Shown piece by piece: positions 1 through 8,471 of a DNA stretch of 64,000 bases. The notes beneath the pieces are model-generated. The model made no database searches and had not been told where the DNA came from. It was given only the letters and a program-made list of their open reading frames with translations. The DNA is from Bacillota bacterium. GTDB taxonomy: Bacteria; Bacillota; Clostridia; Acetivibrionales; DSM-1351. Every line of letters starts with the position of its first letter. The first letter of the stretch is position 1. The stretch covers positions 61,131 to 125,130 of the forward strand of contig JAEZIB010000161.1 of the NCBI GenBank assembly GCA_023416275.1, read 5' to 3'. A program made the position numbers and the translations under genes.

Positions 1-1950
1 AGTAGGCTTGAAATTACTCTTGTAGTACTTGAAATACCAATCCTAGTTATTCTTGCTTTTTATTCTTTCATGATTTCAAAGTTAAAAATAGATTTTGAAA
101 GTAATGAAATTGCGATTATTAAGAGTCGTGGTGGAAGTAGTATTCTTGTTTTTGGTACTTATCTTGTAGAAAGTTCTATAATCTGTATAATTTCTTTAAT
201 TATAGGTCCTTTTATTGGACTGTATTTTTGTAGAATATTAGGCTCTTCAAATGGCTTTCTTGAATTTGTTCAACGCGGAGCATTACCTATACAACTAAGC
301 GTGAGTACATATATTTATTCTATTGCGGCTGTACTCTTTATATCTTGTTCAATGCTGATACCAGCCTTTATTGCATCACGAACAAGCATTGTATTATATA
401 AGCAAAAAAATGCACGCCACAAGAAAACTCCATTTTGGAAAAAATACTTTGTAGATGTTGTTCTTGTAGCATTGGCTGTTTACGGTCTTTATAGCTATGA
501 AAGGCAGCAACGTACTCTTTATACTTCTGGTATGGAAGCAACCGACATGGTTATAGATCCACTGTTGTTTATTATTTCAGTTCTTTTTATATTTGGTAGT
601 GGTTTGCTGTTTCTAAGAGCCTTTCCTTATATAGTACAATTTGTTTTTTGGTTAGGTAGAAAACTATGGAATCCCGTTTTCTATGCGTCCTTCATTCAGG
701 TTGGAAGAACTTCTGGTTGGGAACAATTCACCATGATTTTTATAATTATGGCATTGTCTGTAGGAATATTCAGTTCAAACTCAGCACGAACTATTAATAA
801 AAATATGGAAGATAAAGTCTATTACGAAGTAGGAGCAGATACTGTCATCGAGGGACATTGGACAGATAATCAACCACCACCAATACCGGGAATGATTGGT
901 CCGGACCTTCGAAAAAGGGACCCAATGTATTATTATGAACCTCCTTTTGAATTATATGAGGGCTTAGACTCTGCCGAGTCAGTTACAAAAGTCCTTAAAG
1001 AAAACCAAGGTTATGCCTATATTGGAGGGCAATTGTTAAAACAAGTTTCAATAATGGGTATTATCCCTAATGAATTTGGTACAACTGCTTGGTTCAGAAA
1101 TGATTTTTTGCCCTACCATTGGTATCAATATCTAAATCTTATGACTGATACAAATTCTGCCGTATTAGTTTCTAAAGCTTTTAAGGAAAAATTAGGTGCT
1201 AAGGAAGGGGATCAAATTCAACTTGCATGGGGTAAAGCTGGAAGTACTATAGCTGCGACTATATTTGCTTTTATAGATTATTGGCCCACGCTAAACCCTA
1301 ATAGGAAAGTAGAAAATGAACAGAATCCATATTTTGTAGTTGCAAATCTTGATTACATGCAAAAAATGAATTTAGTAGAACCGTATCAGGTCTGGTTAAA
1401 AAAGAAACCTGAAGTAACCTTCAATAATCTAAATAAAGAAATAGCTGATAAAAAAATTGAAATAGATTCAATAAATGACGCTTCGCAAAAAGTGATTATT
1501 AATAAAAACGACCCAATGCTACAAGGAACAAATGGATCATTAACTCTTAGCTTTATTGCTACAATTATTATAACAATTTTAGGCTTTCTAATTTATTGGA
1601 TATTATCAATAAAAAAGAGAATACTCCAATTTGGTATTTTCAGAGCAATTGGACTAACCTATAGAGAGGTAATTGGTATGATTGTTTGTGAACAGGTCTT
1701 AATTACAGGCAGCTCAATATTTGCGGGTATTGGGCTAGGAAACTTAACAAGTAAGATTTTTGTACCTTTATTCCAAATGGTATATAGTTCTGAACAACAA
1801 GTTCCACCATTTAAAGTTATTTCTGATGCTAATGACTATTTCCGTTTGTACGCTATTGTAGCAATGATGCTTGTTTTATGTTTTCTTATAATAGGCAGGC
1901 TGATATATAGAATCAATATAAGTCAGGCACTAAAATTAGGAGAGGATTAA
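1..1950 (+). CDS. FtsX-type ABC transporter permease (5' end outside window)
   Basis: This frame is open from the first base of the window, so the gene starts upstream; the ATG at 70 is internal. About 650 residues are visible. The N-terminal part has several hydrophobic helices, then a helix near position 720-780 is followed by a hydrophilic extracytoplasmic domain of roughly 230 residues, and three helices close the protein (about 1540-1610, 1670-1750 and 1850-1910). This four-helix core interrupted by a large external domain is the FtsX/MacB permease plan. Two ATPase genes follow at once with RBS-length spacing, so the three form one operon. Family members export lipids, peptides or antibiotics, or act as mechanotransmitters; the substrate cannot be told here. 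Confidence 0.85.
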   Translation, partial: SRLEITLVVLEIPILVILAFYSFMISKLKIDFESNEIAIIKSRGGSSILVFGTYLVESSIICIISLIIGPFIGLYFCRILGSSNGFLEFVQRGALPIQLSVSTYIYSIAAVLFISCSMLIPAFIASRTSIVLYKQKNARHKKTPFWKKYFVDVVLVALAVYGLYSYERQQRTLYTSGMEATDMVIDPLLFIISVLFIFGSGLLFLRAFPYIVQFVFWLGRKLWNPVFYASFIQVGRTSGWEQFTMIFIIMALSVGIFSSNSARTINKNMEDKVYYEVGADTVIEGHWTDNQPPPIPGMIGPDLRKRDPMYYYEPPFELYEGLDSAESVTKVLKENQGYAYIGGQLLKQVSIMGIIPNEFGTTAWFRNDFLPYHWYQYLNLMTDTNSAVLVSKAFKEKLGAKEGDQIQLAWGKAGSTIAATIFAFIDYWPTLNPNRKVENEQNPYFVVANLDYMQKMNLVEPYQVWLKKKPEVTFNNLNKEIADKKIEIDSINDASQKVIINKNDPMLQGTNGSLTLSFIATIIITILGFLIYWILSIKKRILQFGIFRAIGLTYREVIGMIVCEQVLITGSSIFAGIGLGNLTSKIFVPLFQMVYSSEQQVPPFKVISDANDYFRLYAIVAMMLVLCFLIIGRLIYRINISQALKLGED

Positions 1951-1954
1951 AACT

Positions 1955-2635
1955 ATGAGCTCTATTATTTCAGCGCATAATGTCAGTAGGCAATTTCAAT
2001 CTGGGAAGGATACAATATATGCCCTAAAGGGAGTCAACATGGAAGTTGAAAAAGGCAAGCTGACTATATTAAAGGGACGCTCTGGTTCTGGAAAAACCAC
2101 TCTTATGAATTTATATGGAGCACTAGACAAGCCAACTTCGGGGAATATATTTTTTGATAATACAGATATAACGAAATTCTCTGAAAGACAATGTGATAAG
2201 CTAAGGAGAACCAATATTGGGTTTGTATTTCAATCAGTAGCTCTTATTTCTATGATGTCTGCGTATGAAAATATTGAATTTGGTTTACGTGTTGCAGGAT
2301 ATGATGCAAGTAAAAGAAAAGCAAGAAGTGAAGAATGTCTTCATTTGGTGGGCTTAGGGAAACGTATGCATCATAGACCAAGTGAAATGTCAGGCGGGGA
2401 ACAGCAGAGGGTAGCTGTCGCAAGGGCTATGGCTCATAAGCCGAAAATTGTTTTTGCAGATGAACCAACAGCTGAACTTGATACACATATGGGACTTCAA
2501 ATTGTTAAGCTGTTTAAGGATTTGGTTCTTTCGGAAGGGATAACCGTATTAATGACCACCCACGATGCTGGAATGATGGAAGTTGCAGACAAAATCTTTA
2601 CACTTGAGGATGGTGAAATTGTAGATGAGTGCTGA
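1955..2635 (+). CDS. ABC transporter ATP-binding protein, LolD/MacB type
   Basis: A 226-residue ATPase of the usual size for the LolD/MacB/FtsE group. It shows a Walker A loop (GRSGSGKTT, about residue 40), a Q-loop (FVFQS), the signature MSGGEQQR followed by Walker B VFADEPTAELD, and an H-loop His in TTHD. A GGAGAGGA ribosome site at the 3' end of the permease gene sets the start only 4 bp after the permease stop. It should energise the FtsX-type permease upstream, either as a homodimer or paired with the next ATPase. Confidence 0.93.
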   Translation: MSSIISAHNVSRQFQSGKDTIYALKGVNMEVEKGKLTILKGRSGSGKTTLMNLYGALDKPTSGNIFFDNTDITKFSERQCDKLRRTNIGFVFQSVALISMMSAYENIEFGLRVAGYDASKRKARSEECLHLVGLGKRMHHRPSEMSGGEQQRVAVARAMAHKPKIVFADEPTAELDTHMGLQIVKLFKDLVLSEGITVLMTTHDAGMMEVADKIFTLEDGEIVDEC

Positions 2636-3527
2636 AGCAGTTAATAGTATGGTTCATTGTGAGAACCTAGTTAAAATATATAAGACAAAGGAAATTGAGG
2701 TCGTAGCATTACAGGGGCTGGACTTGACCATAGAAAAAGGAGAAATGATGGCTATAATCGGCAATAGTGGAAGTGGTAAATCTACTCTGCTAAATATGCT
2801 GGGTGGCCTTGATCGCCCATCTGCTGGAAAACTTTTTATTGATGGGAAGGATCTTTTGAAATTTACTGACCAACAAATGGTTGACTACAAGCTAGAAACT
2901 GTTGGCTTTGTATGGCAAAATAATGCCAGAAACCTTATTTCTTATTTAACTGCACTAGAAAATGTTGAACTTCCTCTTATAATAGCAAAGAAACCACATG
3001 CAAGAGCTAGAGCCTTGGAAATTTTAGAAATGGTAGGACTTTCTCATAGAAAAAATAATAAGCTAAATCAACTTTCTGGCGGTGAGCAGCAACGTATTGC
3101 AATTTCAATTGCCGTCGTAAACCATCCTAAAATACTTCTTGCAGATGAACCAACAGGCTCTGTAGACTCAAAATCTTCTAATATGATTCTGGACATTTTC
3201 AGAGAGTTAAATAAAGCCCTAGGTATCACAATAATTATTGTAACTCATGATAGACAGTTTTCAAAAAAGGTAGATAGAGTTGTTTCAATTCGAGATGGCA
3301 GAACAAGCAGCGAATTTATACGTGCAAAATCCTACACTGAGGAATTAGAGGATAGTTTAAATTCCCAAATTAATGAGACTCATGTAGAACTTGCTGTTTT
3401 AGATAAGTCAGGTAGACTACAAATTCCAAAGGAATATATAGAATTGTTGGGGATGAATGGCAAAAATAAAATTAGAGTTGAAGCTGAGGGTAATCGAGTT
3501 ATTCTTTTAAATCCTGATAATGTTTGA
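2625..3527 (+). CDS. ABC ATPase with C-terminal AbrB/SpoVT-like domain
   Basis: A 300-residue protein that overlaps the preceding ATPase gene by 11 bp. Residues 10-225 are a complete LolD-type ATPase: Walker A GNSGSGKST, signature LSGGEQQR, Walker B ILLADEPTGSVD and H-loop VTHD. A charged linker follows, and residues about 254-298 read as one swapped-hairpin AbrB/MazE-like unit (LDKSGRLQIPKEYIELLG, then a KIRVEAEGNRVIL strand). The ATPase part is certain. The tail is recognised only by its pattern and could serve as a dimerisation or DNA-binding module. Such fusions are uncommon among LolD-type ATPases, which usually stop near 230 residues. Confidence 0.88.
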   Translation: MSAEAVNSMVHCENLVKIYKTKEIEVVALQGLDLTIEKGEMMAIIGNSGSGKSTLLNMLGGLDRPSAGKLFIDGKDLLKFTDQQMVDYKLETVGFVWQNNARNLISYLTALENVELPLIIAKKPHARARALEILEMVGLSHRKNNKLNQLSGGEQQRIAISIAVVNHPKILLADEPTGSVDSKSSNMILDIFRELNKALGITIIIVTHDRQFSKKVDRVVSIRDGRTSSEFIRAKSYTEELEDSLNSQINETHVELAVLDKSGRLQIPKEYIELLGMNGKNKIRVEAEGNRVILLNPDNV

Positions 3528-3638
3528 TAGGAAAGTTAAAAGTTATGAAGATTAAAAAACTCCTTTTTATCAGAGAGTATTTCCATTATCTCAATGTTAC
3601 TAATATCTAAAGCAGAAATCAGTTCATTACTTAAAGAA

Positions 3639-3672
3639 GGATACTGTTTTCTCAACAGTATCCCTTGTTTTT
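3639..3672 (+). terminator. Rho-independent terminator after ABC operon
   Basis: A perfect 10-bp stem, GGATACTGTT / AACAGTATCC with a 5-nt loop, is followed by CTTGTTTTTA. It lies about 110 bp after the AbrB-fusion ATPase. A 21-codon open frame at 3545-3610 (start MKIKKLLFIREYFHYL) lies between and may be a relic. Confidence 0.75.
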
Positions 3673-3763
3673 ATTTGAATAGTATATTAAGATCAATGCC
3701 TCCCGCTTCTGTCCTTTTATACTCAACACATTCAAAGATCGTTTTGTTTCACACGCACTTCTT

Positions 3764-4075
3764 CTAATTATTTTTATAATTCGATTTAGAAATACTACTT
3801 GAGTCAATAGTAGCCTGTAAATCTTTTATGTCTATTTTTTTATCCCATTTATTAAAATAACACTTATATATAGAACCACATGTGTTGCATTCTAAAAATT
3901 GCTTAGTTTCTTTCTGTTCACGATTATCAAACATATATGGAAGAAATTCTTCTTTATTCTTAAGTCCTGGAGCATCAAAATCAATAAAATATGAATATAC
4001 ATAAGTAGCTTCATATTTTATAAGAAAATTATTGCTTTTACATACTGGGCAAACTAATAATTTTGTATCACTCAT
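3764..4075 (-). CDS. Small zinc-ribbon protein, function unknown
   Basis: About 103 residues with an N-terminal CPVC and a second CNTC pair around residue 65, which together look like a split zinc ribbon holding one metal ion. The middle is rich in Tyr, Phe and Asp and the C-terminus is polar. A GTG at 4084 extends the frame, but the AGAAAGG ribosome site touches that GTG and stands 9 nt before the ATG at 4075, so the ATG is preferred. I do not recognise the family. It lies alone between the ABC operon and the methyltransferase gene. Confidence 0.6.
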   Translation of the reverse strand: MSDTKLLVCPVCKSNNFLIKYEATYVYSYFIDFDAPGLKNKEEFLPYMFDNREQKETKQFLECNTCGSIYKCYFNKWDKKIDIKDLQATIDSSSISKSNYKNN

Positions 4076-4194
4076 GTTTTGCACCCTTTCTATATTTTTT
4101 AATATGCATTCAATAGCTCAGAGTGGGTAAAACTGCATATCGTGCCTATCTTAGCCTAAAAAAGAAAAGTTATTATAGTCGTATGTATCTGTTG

Positions 4195-4365
4195 TCATAT
4201 AACCACCTTCTTGTAATATTTGCTGATTAAATCTTTTTTAGTATCTTCAGATTTATTAATATTATCCTTTTGAAATAGTTTTATATGCAAACTTAAAAAC
4301 TGCTCCATCATATCCTTTATACTGAATGATATACTAATGTTGTACCTTGTTTTTACTCCTGCCAT
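4195..4365 (-). CDS. Possible short ORF (56 aa), overlapping a 15-codon ORF
   Basis: In the 515-bp gap between the zinc-ribbon and methyltransferase genes a 56-codon minus-strand frame runs from ATG 4365 to TGA 4195. Its stop overlaps (ATGA) the ATG of a 15-codon frame at 4151-4198, which has a good AAGGTGG ribosome site. The longer frame has no clear RBS at its first ATG, but AAGGAT precedes an internal ATG pair. The peptide is Lys/Ile-rich and not recognised. The rest of the gap shows nothing clear. Either a translated pair of small peptides or a relic. Confidence 0.25.
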   Translation of the reverse strand: MAGVKTRYNISISFSIKDMMEQFLSLHIKLFQKDNINKSEDTKKDLISKYYKKVVI

Positions 4366-4599
4366 ATTGATATATTCGTGTGTTTTGCTTAAAAATATAA
4401 TAAGTATATTGAAAAAAGATAATGGACAAAAAACTGAATAGTATTTACTTCTGTAAAAAATCCCTTATTACTTATTCCATTTTATATAAGTAGTTTAAGT
4501 ATTATTTGCTAACATTGTTTTGATGCAGCAATCAGTTTTGTAAACGTATATCGTTCTGTGTCGATATATTTTAACCCAAACTTTCCTAAATAATCATAC

Positions 4600-5274
4600 T
4601 TAAAATCCTAAAAAATACCTTGGGACATTTCTTTTATATCTTTTATACTCATCACCAAACATAGTTAACAGATGCTTTTCCTCTTGCAGTATTAATAAAT
4701 GAAATGCAACAACATTGATGACTAGTACAATTAATGTAATTATATTAGAATAGGTAAGGAATAGGCCTACAAACATCAAGTAGAAACCAACAAAAGCAGG
4801 ATTTCGGCTGAATTTGTATATACCATTAGTCACTAGAGTTGTTTTTGTATTTTTATCTATTCCTACTCGCCAAGAGCTTTTCATGAAAATTGTTGACAGT
4901 ATAAAAATGCCAACTCCTATTGCTGTTAACATAATGCCTACAAATGTTGTAAATGTATTAATGAAAAAGAAATCAACAATATGTGATGATATTTGATTAT
5001 GAAATACAATCTCGAGTATCCAAGTTAGTAACCACAATAAACTTGTAGCCTTAACAAACCTTTCTATAATACAAATTAAAATATCGTTACTCAAACCTTG
5101 CACATAATTCTTACGATATGCACCTTTTATTAATGTGCGAAGTTTGAGTTTATTCCCTTTTGCCAACACATTAGCATTAATGTTGTTCTTTTTTTTAAGC
5201 AGTATTAGCTTTAAAATATATCCAGTTCCAAAAGTAATTAGTAATATAAAAGAAATAATATCATTTATATGCAT
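4600..5274 (-). CDS. Isoprenylcysteine/phospholipid methyltransferase family membrane protein
   Basis: About 224 residues with four to five hydrophobic helices. The C-terminal third carries the ICMT/PEMT hallmarks: a LVTNGIYKFSRNPAFVGFY stretch (the Arg-Asn-Pro before a helix), then EEKHLLTMFGDEYKRYKRNVPRY, where the paired Glu and the YxxYxxxVPRY end contribute to S-adenosylmethionine binding in this family. The ATG at 5274 has a GGAGG site 5 nt upstream; an ATG at 5292 gives six more residues but a weaker context. Substrate unknown; bacterial members methylate small lipids or are uncharacterised. It is transcribed alone. Confidence 0.8.
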   Translation of the reverse strand: MHINDIISFILLITFGTGYILKLILLKKKNNINANVLAKGNKLKLRTLIKGAYRKNYVQGLSNDILICIIERFVKATSLLWLLTWILEIVFHNQISSHIVDFFFINTFTTFVGIMLTAIGVGIFILSTIFMKSSWRVGIDKNTKTTLVTNGIYKFSRNPAFVGFYLMFVGLFLTYSNIITLIVLVINVVAFHLLILQEEKHLLTMFGDEYKRYKRNVPRYFLGF

Positions 5275-5555
5275 TTTAACCTCCATACCCACCTGGGCTA
5301 AAAAATAATAAAACTATTGTGGAGGTAAGCGCCTGAATAAGTACTTAATGTTTATTACACAAGGCTAACTTCCGCACATGCTTTTGACCAAAAAATTTGC
5401 TAAAGAATTCAGTAAAATTACATGAATTGAACATTATATATCTAATGTTTAAACATGTGAATAATTAATCATATATTCATAATATTATAGATATTCGAAA
5501 AAATCAAGTAAAAATTGCTGTCTGAAAAGGCTAATTATTTAGTAAAAAACTGTCT

Positions 5556-5584
5556 TTGACATTTGGGGGCAAAATATATAAAAT
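5556..5584 (+). promoter_or_regulatory. Sigma-A-type promoter for chemoreceptor gene
   Basis: TTGACA and TAAAAT are separated by exactly 17 bp within the 540-bp gap before the chemoreceptor, giving a leader of about 220 nt. No sigma-D-type promoter was spotted. The rest of the gap shows no gene. Confidence 0.5.
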
Positions 5585-5813
5585 TAAGACATAATTCGAC
5601 ATTACATAGTAGATTAAGTGTTAGGACTCTTCAAGCTTATTTTTAGACAGTTGATACTTTATCATAACTCAGAATAAACTCTATAAAACCTTTAAGTAGC
5701 AATTATGAATAATGGTGGGTTTTTAAGGGCTTATTCTCGTTATGAAAATAAAACGCATACAGAGTGGAAAGAAACTGGGACTCTGTAAAATACTATTGAT
5801 AGGAGATAGAAAT

Positions 5814-7268
5814 ATGCTAGAAAATTCATTAATGAACCATGTAAGGAATGTCAATAAGATTTTAAACTGGGTGTTTTTTGCGCTGGGATTTGTTATGCTA
5901 ATTGCAGGCATAGCTACAGGTACTATTGCTACAAGTATTATTCCTCTTTCGGTAACAATTGTTTCAGCATTTCTGGCTTTGTTTTTAAGGCATAAGAAGA
6001 AGGACACTGCTGTAACATATGTTATAGTTACATCCGCTCTAATCCAAGTACTTCCTTTGCTACTAGTGTCTGGCAGCAATGCTTTTCTTTTAGCTATGCT
6101 ACCAATTAGTATTGCTGCATTATATTTTAATAAATGGCTTATCATTGCCGTTGGTGCTATCGTAAATGCAGTTTTGATTGTAATACAGTTAGTAACTCCA
6201 GGTACGGGCATAGAGGCTTATCTATTTGCTGATGTTTTCCAAATCCTAATAACCATTATAATATTCATATTAGCAAAAGCGGGCGGAAAGCTTATAAAGA
6301 ATGCAAATGAAAAAGAAGCACAAGCAAAGCAACTTTTAAATGAACTGGAAAAAACCATGGGATTAATAAGTACTAACACATCAGTTTTAAACGCTGATAT
6401 CTCCAAAGGTAACGAGAATCTTGGAGTAGTTCGTGAAATTAGTAGTTCAATAACAATAGCTACTCAAGAAATTACAACTGGTATTGTTGGTCAGAGTAAA
6501 AGTGTTACTCAGATTAATCATATGATGAAAGATGCAGATAAGAAAATATCCGAGCTTACAGAATTTTCACATCAATTGGAAAATGTTTCAGCGAATGCAA
6601 GTAATGTAGTAACAGAAGGAACAGAAAATATAAATACCATGGAAAAACAAATGGATATAATCAATCAGGCTGTTACAAAATCCTTGGAGACTGTTCAGGA
6701 ATTGAATACTAATATGGACGAAATCAACAATTTTCTTTCTGGAATTACACAAATTGCAGAACAAACGAATTTACTTGCTTTAAATGCAGCTATAGAAGCT
6801 GCCAGAGCTGGAGAATCGGGCAAAGGCTTTGCCGTTGTAGCTGATGAAGTTAGAAAGCTGGCTGAACAAAGTGCATTTACTGTAAAACAGATTTACCAGA
6901 TAATATATCAGATAAAGGATAAAACGAAAAATGTTCTTAATGAAGTTAGCAGAGGGCAAGCAGCGACTCAGGATGGTGAGAGGGTTGTCAATACTGTTAA
7001 TCAGAGTTTTGAAATGATTCAAGTATCTTTTAAGGAGATTGATAGATACATTGCTGACGAAATTAATAGAATTGGAAATATTGCTGATCTATTCTCACAT
7101 ATTGATGAGGAGGTAGAAAGCATTGCAAGTATTTCTGAGGAGCAGGCTTCCTCAACAGAGGAGTTACTGGCAACATTAGAAGAACATAATGCAAACATTG
7201 AAGATATCTATAATTTAATGCAGGGCATTAAGACATCCAGTGATAATTTGCAGGGGATTATTAAATAG
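5814..7268 (+). CDS. Methyl-accepting chemotaxis protein, integral membrane sensor
   Basis: An ATG at 5742 opens the frame, but AGGAG at 5801-5805 stands 8 nt before the ATG at 5814, giving 484 residues. Residues about 12-170 hold six hydrophobic helices with almost no external loop, so this is not a classical periplasmic-sensor receptor; a ligand or membrane state would be sensed within the bilayer. The rest is a coiled-coil signalling domain, with the highly conserved hairpin tip around residues 320-355 (ALNAAIEAARAGESGKGF, then VVADEVRKLAEQS) that contacts CheA and CheW. No HAMP domain is obvious. There are no other chemotaxis genes nearby, so it is an orphan receptor. Confidence 0.9.
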   Translation: MLENSLMNHVRNVNKILNWVFFALGFVMLIAGIATGTIATSIIPLSVTIVSAFLALFLRHKKKDTAVTYVIVTSALIQVLPLLLVSGSNAFLLAMLPISIAALYFNKWLIIAVGAIVNAVLIVIQLVTPGTGIEAYLFADVFQILITIIIFILAKAGGKLIKNANEKEAQAKQLLNELEKTMGLISTNTSVLNADISKGNENLGVVREISSSITIATQEITTGIVGQSKSVTQINHMMKDADKKISELTEFSHQLENVSANASNVVTEGTENINTMEKQMDIINQAVTKSLETVQELNTNMDEINNFLSGITQIAEQTNLLALNAAIEAARAGESGKGFAVVADEVRKLAEQSAFTVKQIYQIIYQIKDKTKNVLNEVSRGQAATQDGERVVNTVNQSFEMIQVSFKEIDRYIADEINRIGNIADLFSHIDEEVESIASISEEQASSTEELLATLEEHNANIEDIYNLMQGIKTSSDNLQGIIK

Positions 7269-7490
7269 TAGATGTAAGAAGAATTGTTTGACTGTCAAAA
7301 AAACATTAGTGCTGGCTAAATAATAAGATTTTTATATACTGTAAATAATTATACTATTAATTATATTTGATATATTGGCAGGGTAAATATACCTTGCTTT
7401 TTGTTTTTAAATATAGTTGAATAAAACTCATTTTGGGTTAAACGTTAATAAAGAGTTTATTTTAGTTAACAAGCTGGAGGGCTGAATGTG

Positions 7491-7652
7491 ATGCTTGAGA
7501 ATGGATATGAAGAATGTCCCTGTAAGAAAAAGGGCTGTGAAATACATGGTAAATGCTTTGAATGCTTGGAATATCACAAACAAAAGAAGCGCCAAGCTTA
7601 TTGCAAAAGAAAAAACATAGCAGTACCTTTGAGCAGGAAAAGTAAGGAATAA
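7491..7652 (+). CDS. Small cysteine-rich protein (53 aa)
   Basis: A short gene with a GGAGG ribosome site at 7476-7480 and adjacent GTG (7488) and ATG (7491) starts. The 53-residue product has six cysteines in a pattern CPCKKKGCEIHGKCFECLEYH, then YCKR, with two conserved-looking His residues. I recall similar CxCxxxxCxxHGxCxxCxxYH mini-proteins in clostridial genomes, probably binding zinc or an Fe-S cluster, but I know no assigned function. The Cys/His spacing, the RBS and the compact frame argue for a real gene. Confidence 0.6.
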   Translation: MLENGYEECPCKKKGCEIHGKCFECLEYHKQKKRQAYCKRKNIAVPLSRKSKE

Positions 7653-7784
7653 GCTACAAGCTAATTTTTCCTTTTTCAATGAGGGTACTGAGGCATTGTT
7701 TCTTGTGCCAGCTAGACCAATTATTATTAAATGAATAGAAAATTACACAGTTAATAAAAAAATCAAAAAAATATAAAACTTATG

Positions 7785-7814
7785 TTGACCAAAATGTACT
7801 TTTCGTCATACAAT
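7785..7814 (+). promoter_or_regulatory. Candidate promoter for symporter small subunit and symporter
   Basis: TTGACC and TACAAT are 18 bp apart, about 220 bp upstream of the small accessory gene. A 75-codon frame over this stretch has no RBS and looks spurious. Nothing else was seen in the 380-bp gap. Confidence 0.4.
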
Positions 7815-8033
7815 GTTTGTGTAGAATGGTATTATGGTAGAATTAAAAACATAATGGGTTATTTTATTAAATTGCCGATGTGGAATTCTGCTTATTTATG
7901 CAAATTCTACATGGGCTTATTTATTATTCATTCTTATTCTAAATCGGCTGTTTCTCAAAGGCTCGTAATGTTTGCGAATTTGTGTGAAGAAGTCGCTGAA
8001 ATTTATTGAATGTATACCAGAGGGGGGATAAAG

Positions 8034-8180
8034 GTGTTTCTTGGCATATCTGATTATAGCATTTTAGCTGTGTATTTTTTATGTATATTGAGTACTCTTG
8101 CATGTGTAGCATATGGATTGTACAACTGGAACAGGGGTGGTGAGAAAGATATTCCAGAGCTGAAGGAAGAGGTGGAATAA
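8034..8180 (+). CDS. Symporter small accessory protein (48 aa)
   Basis: A GTG start 6 nt after an AGGGGGG ribosome site opens a 48-residue frame. It has one transmembrane helix (about residues 8-27, ending CVAYGLYNW) and a short acidic cytoplasmic tail (GGEKDIPELKEEVE). This is the size, topology and genomic place of the small accessory subunits found just upstream of some sodium:solute symporters. The large symporter follows after a 291-bp gap, longer than usual for this pair. Confidence 0.7.
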   Translation: MFLGISDYSILAVYFLCILSTLACVAYGLYNWNRGGEKDIPELKEEVE

Positions 8181-8471
8181 AAAAGATTCTAACAAATTCA
8201 GCAATTTTCTTGTAATACTATTTGGCATATAAAATATAGAAAGCCGTATTACCGCTTGATTTGTGTGTATAAGTTTGACTAATGGTATAGAGAAGCATAC
8301 GCAGCAATTTAAAGGGTGAGTACATTTTTAATACAAATTAGTATTGGTTTCAATTCGCATAGCGAGAGTATGTGGTTAAGGATATAAGCGTCGGTCGAAT
8401 ATTCTGGTGATAGCTTACTCTTTAGAATTGTATTAATTTTATTTCAACAATTTCTAAGGAGGATAACAGCA
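8181..8471 (+). other. Intergenic gap inside symporter gene pair; short shared repeat
   Basis: No gene was found here. The stretch around 8228-8262 (AAAATATAGAAAGCC then TATT...ACCGCTT) resembles 53632-53670 before adhE, where the same segment forms a hairpin ATTTAAAATAT / ATATTTTAAAT around AGAAAGCC. It may be a short dispersed repeat inserted between the two partner genes. Confidence 0.4.

Noticed and set aside
5723..6211. 162-codon frame opposite the chemoreceptor N-terminus
   Set aside because: Antisense shadow of hydrophobic coding sequence, no RBS or conserved motifs.
7782..8009. 75-codon frame before the symporter accessory gene
   Set aside because: No RBS, no recognisable domain, and it overlaps the likely promoter at 7785-7814.
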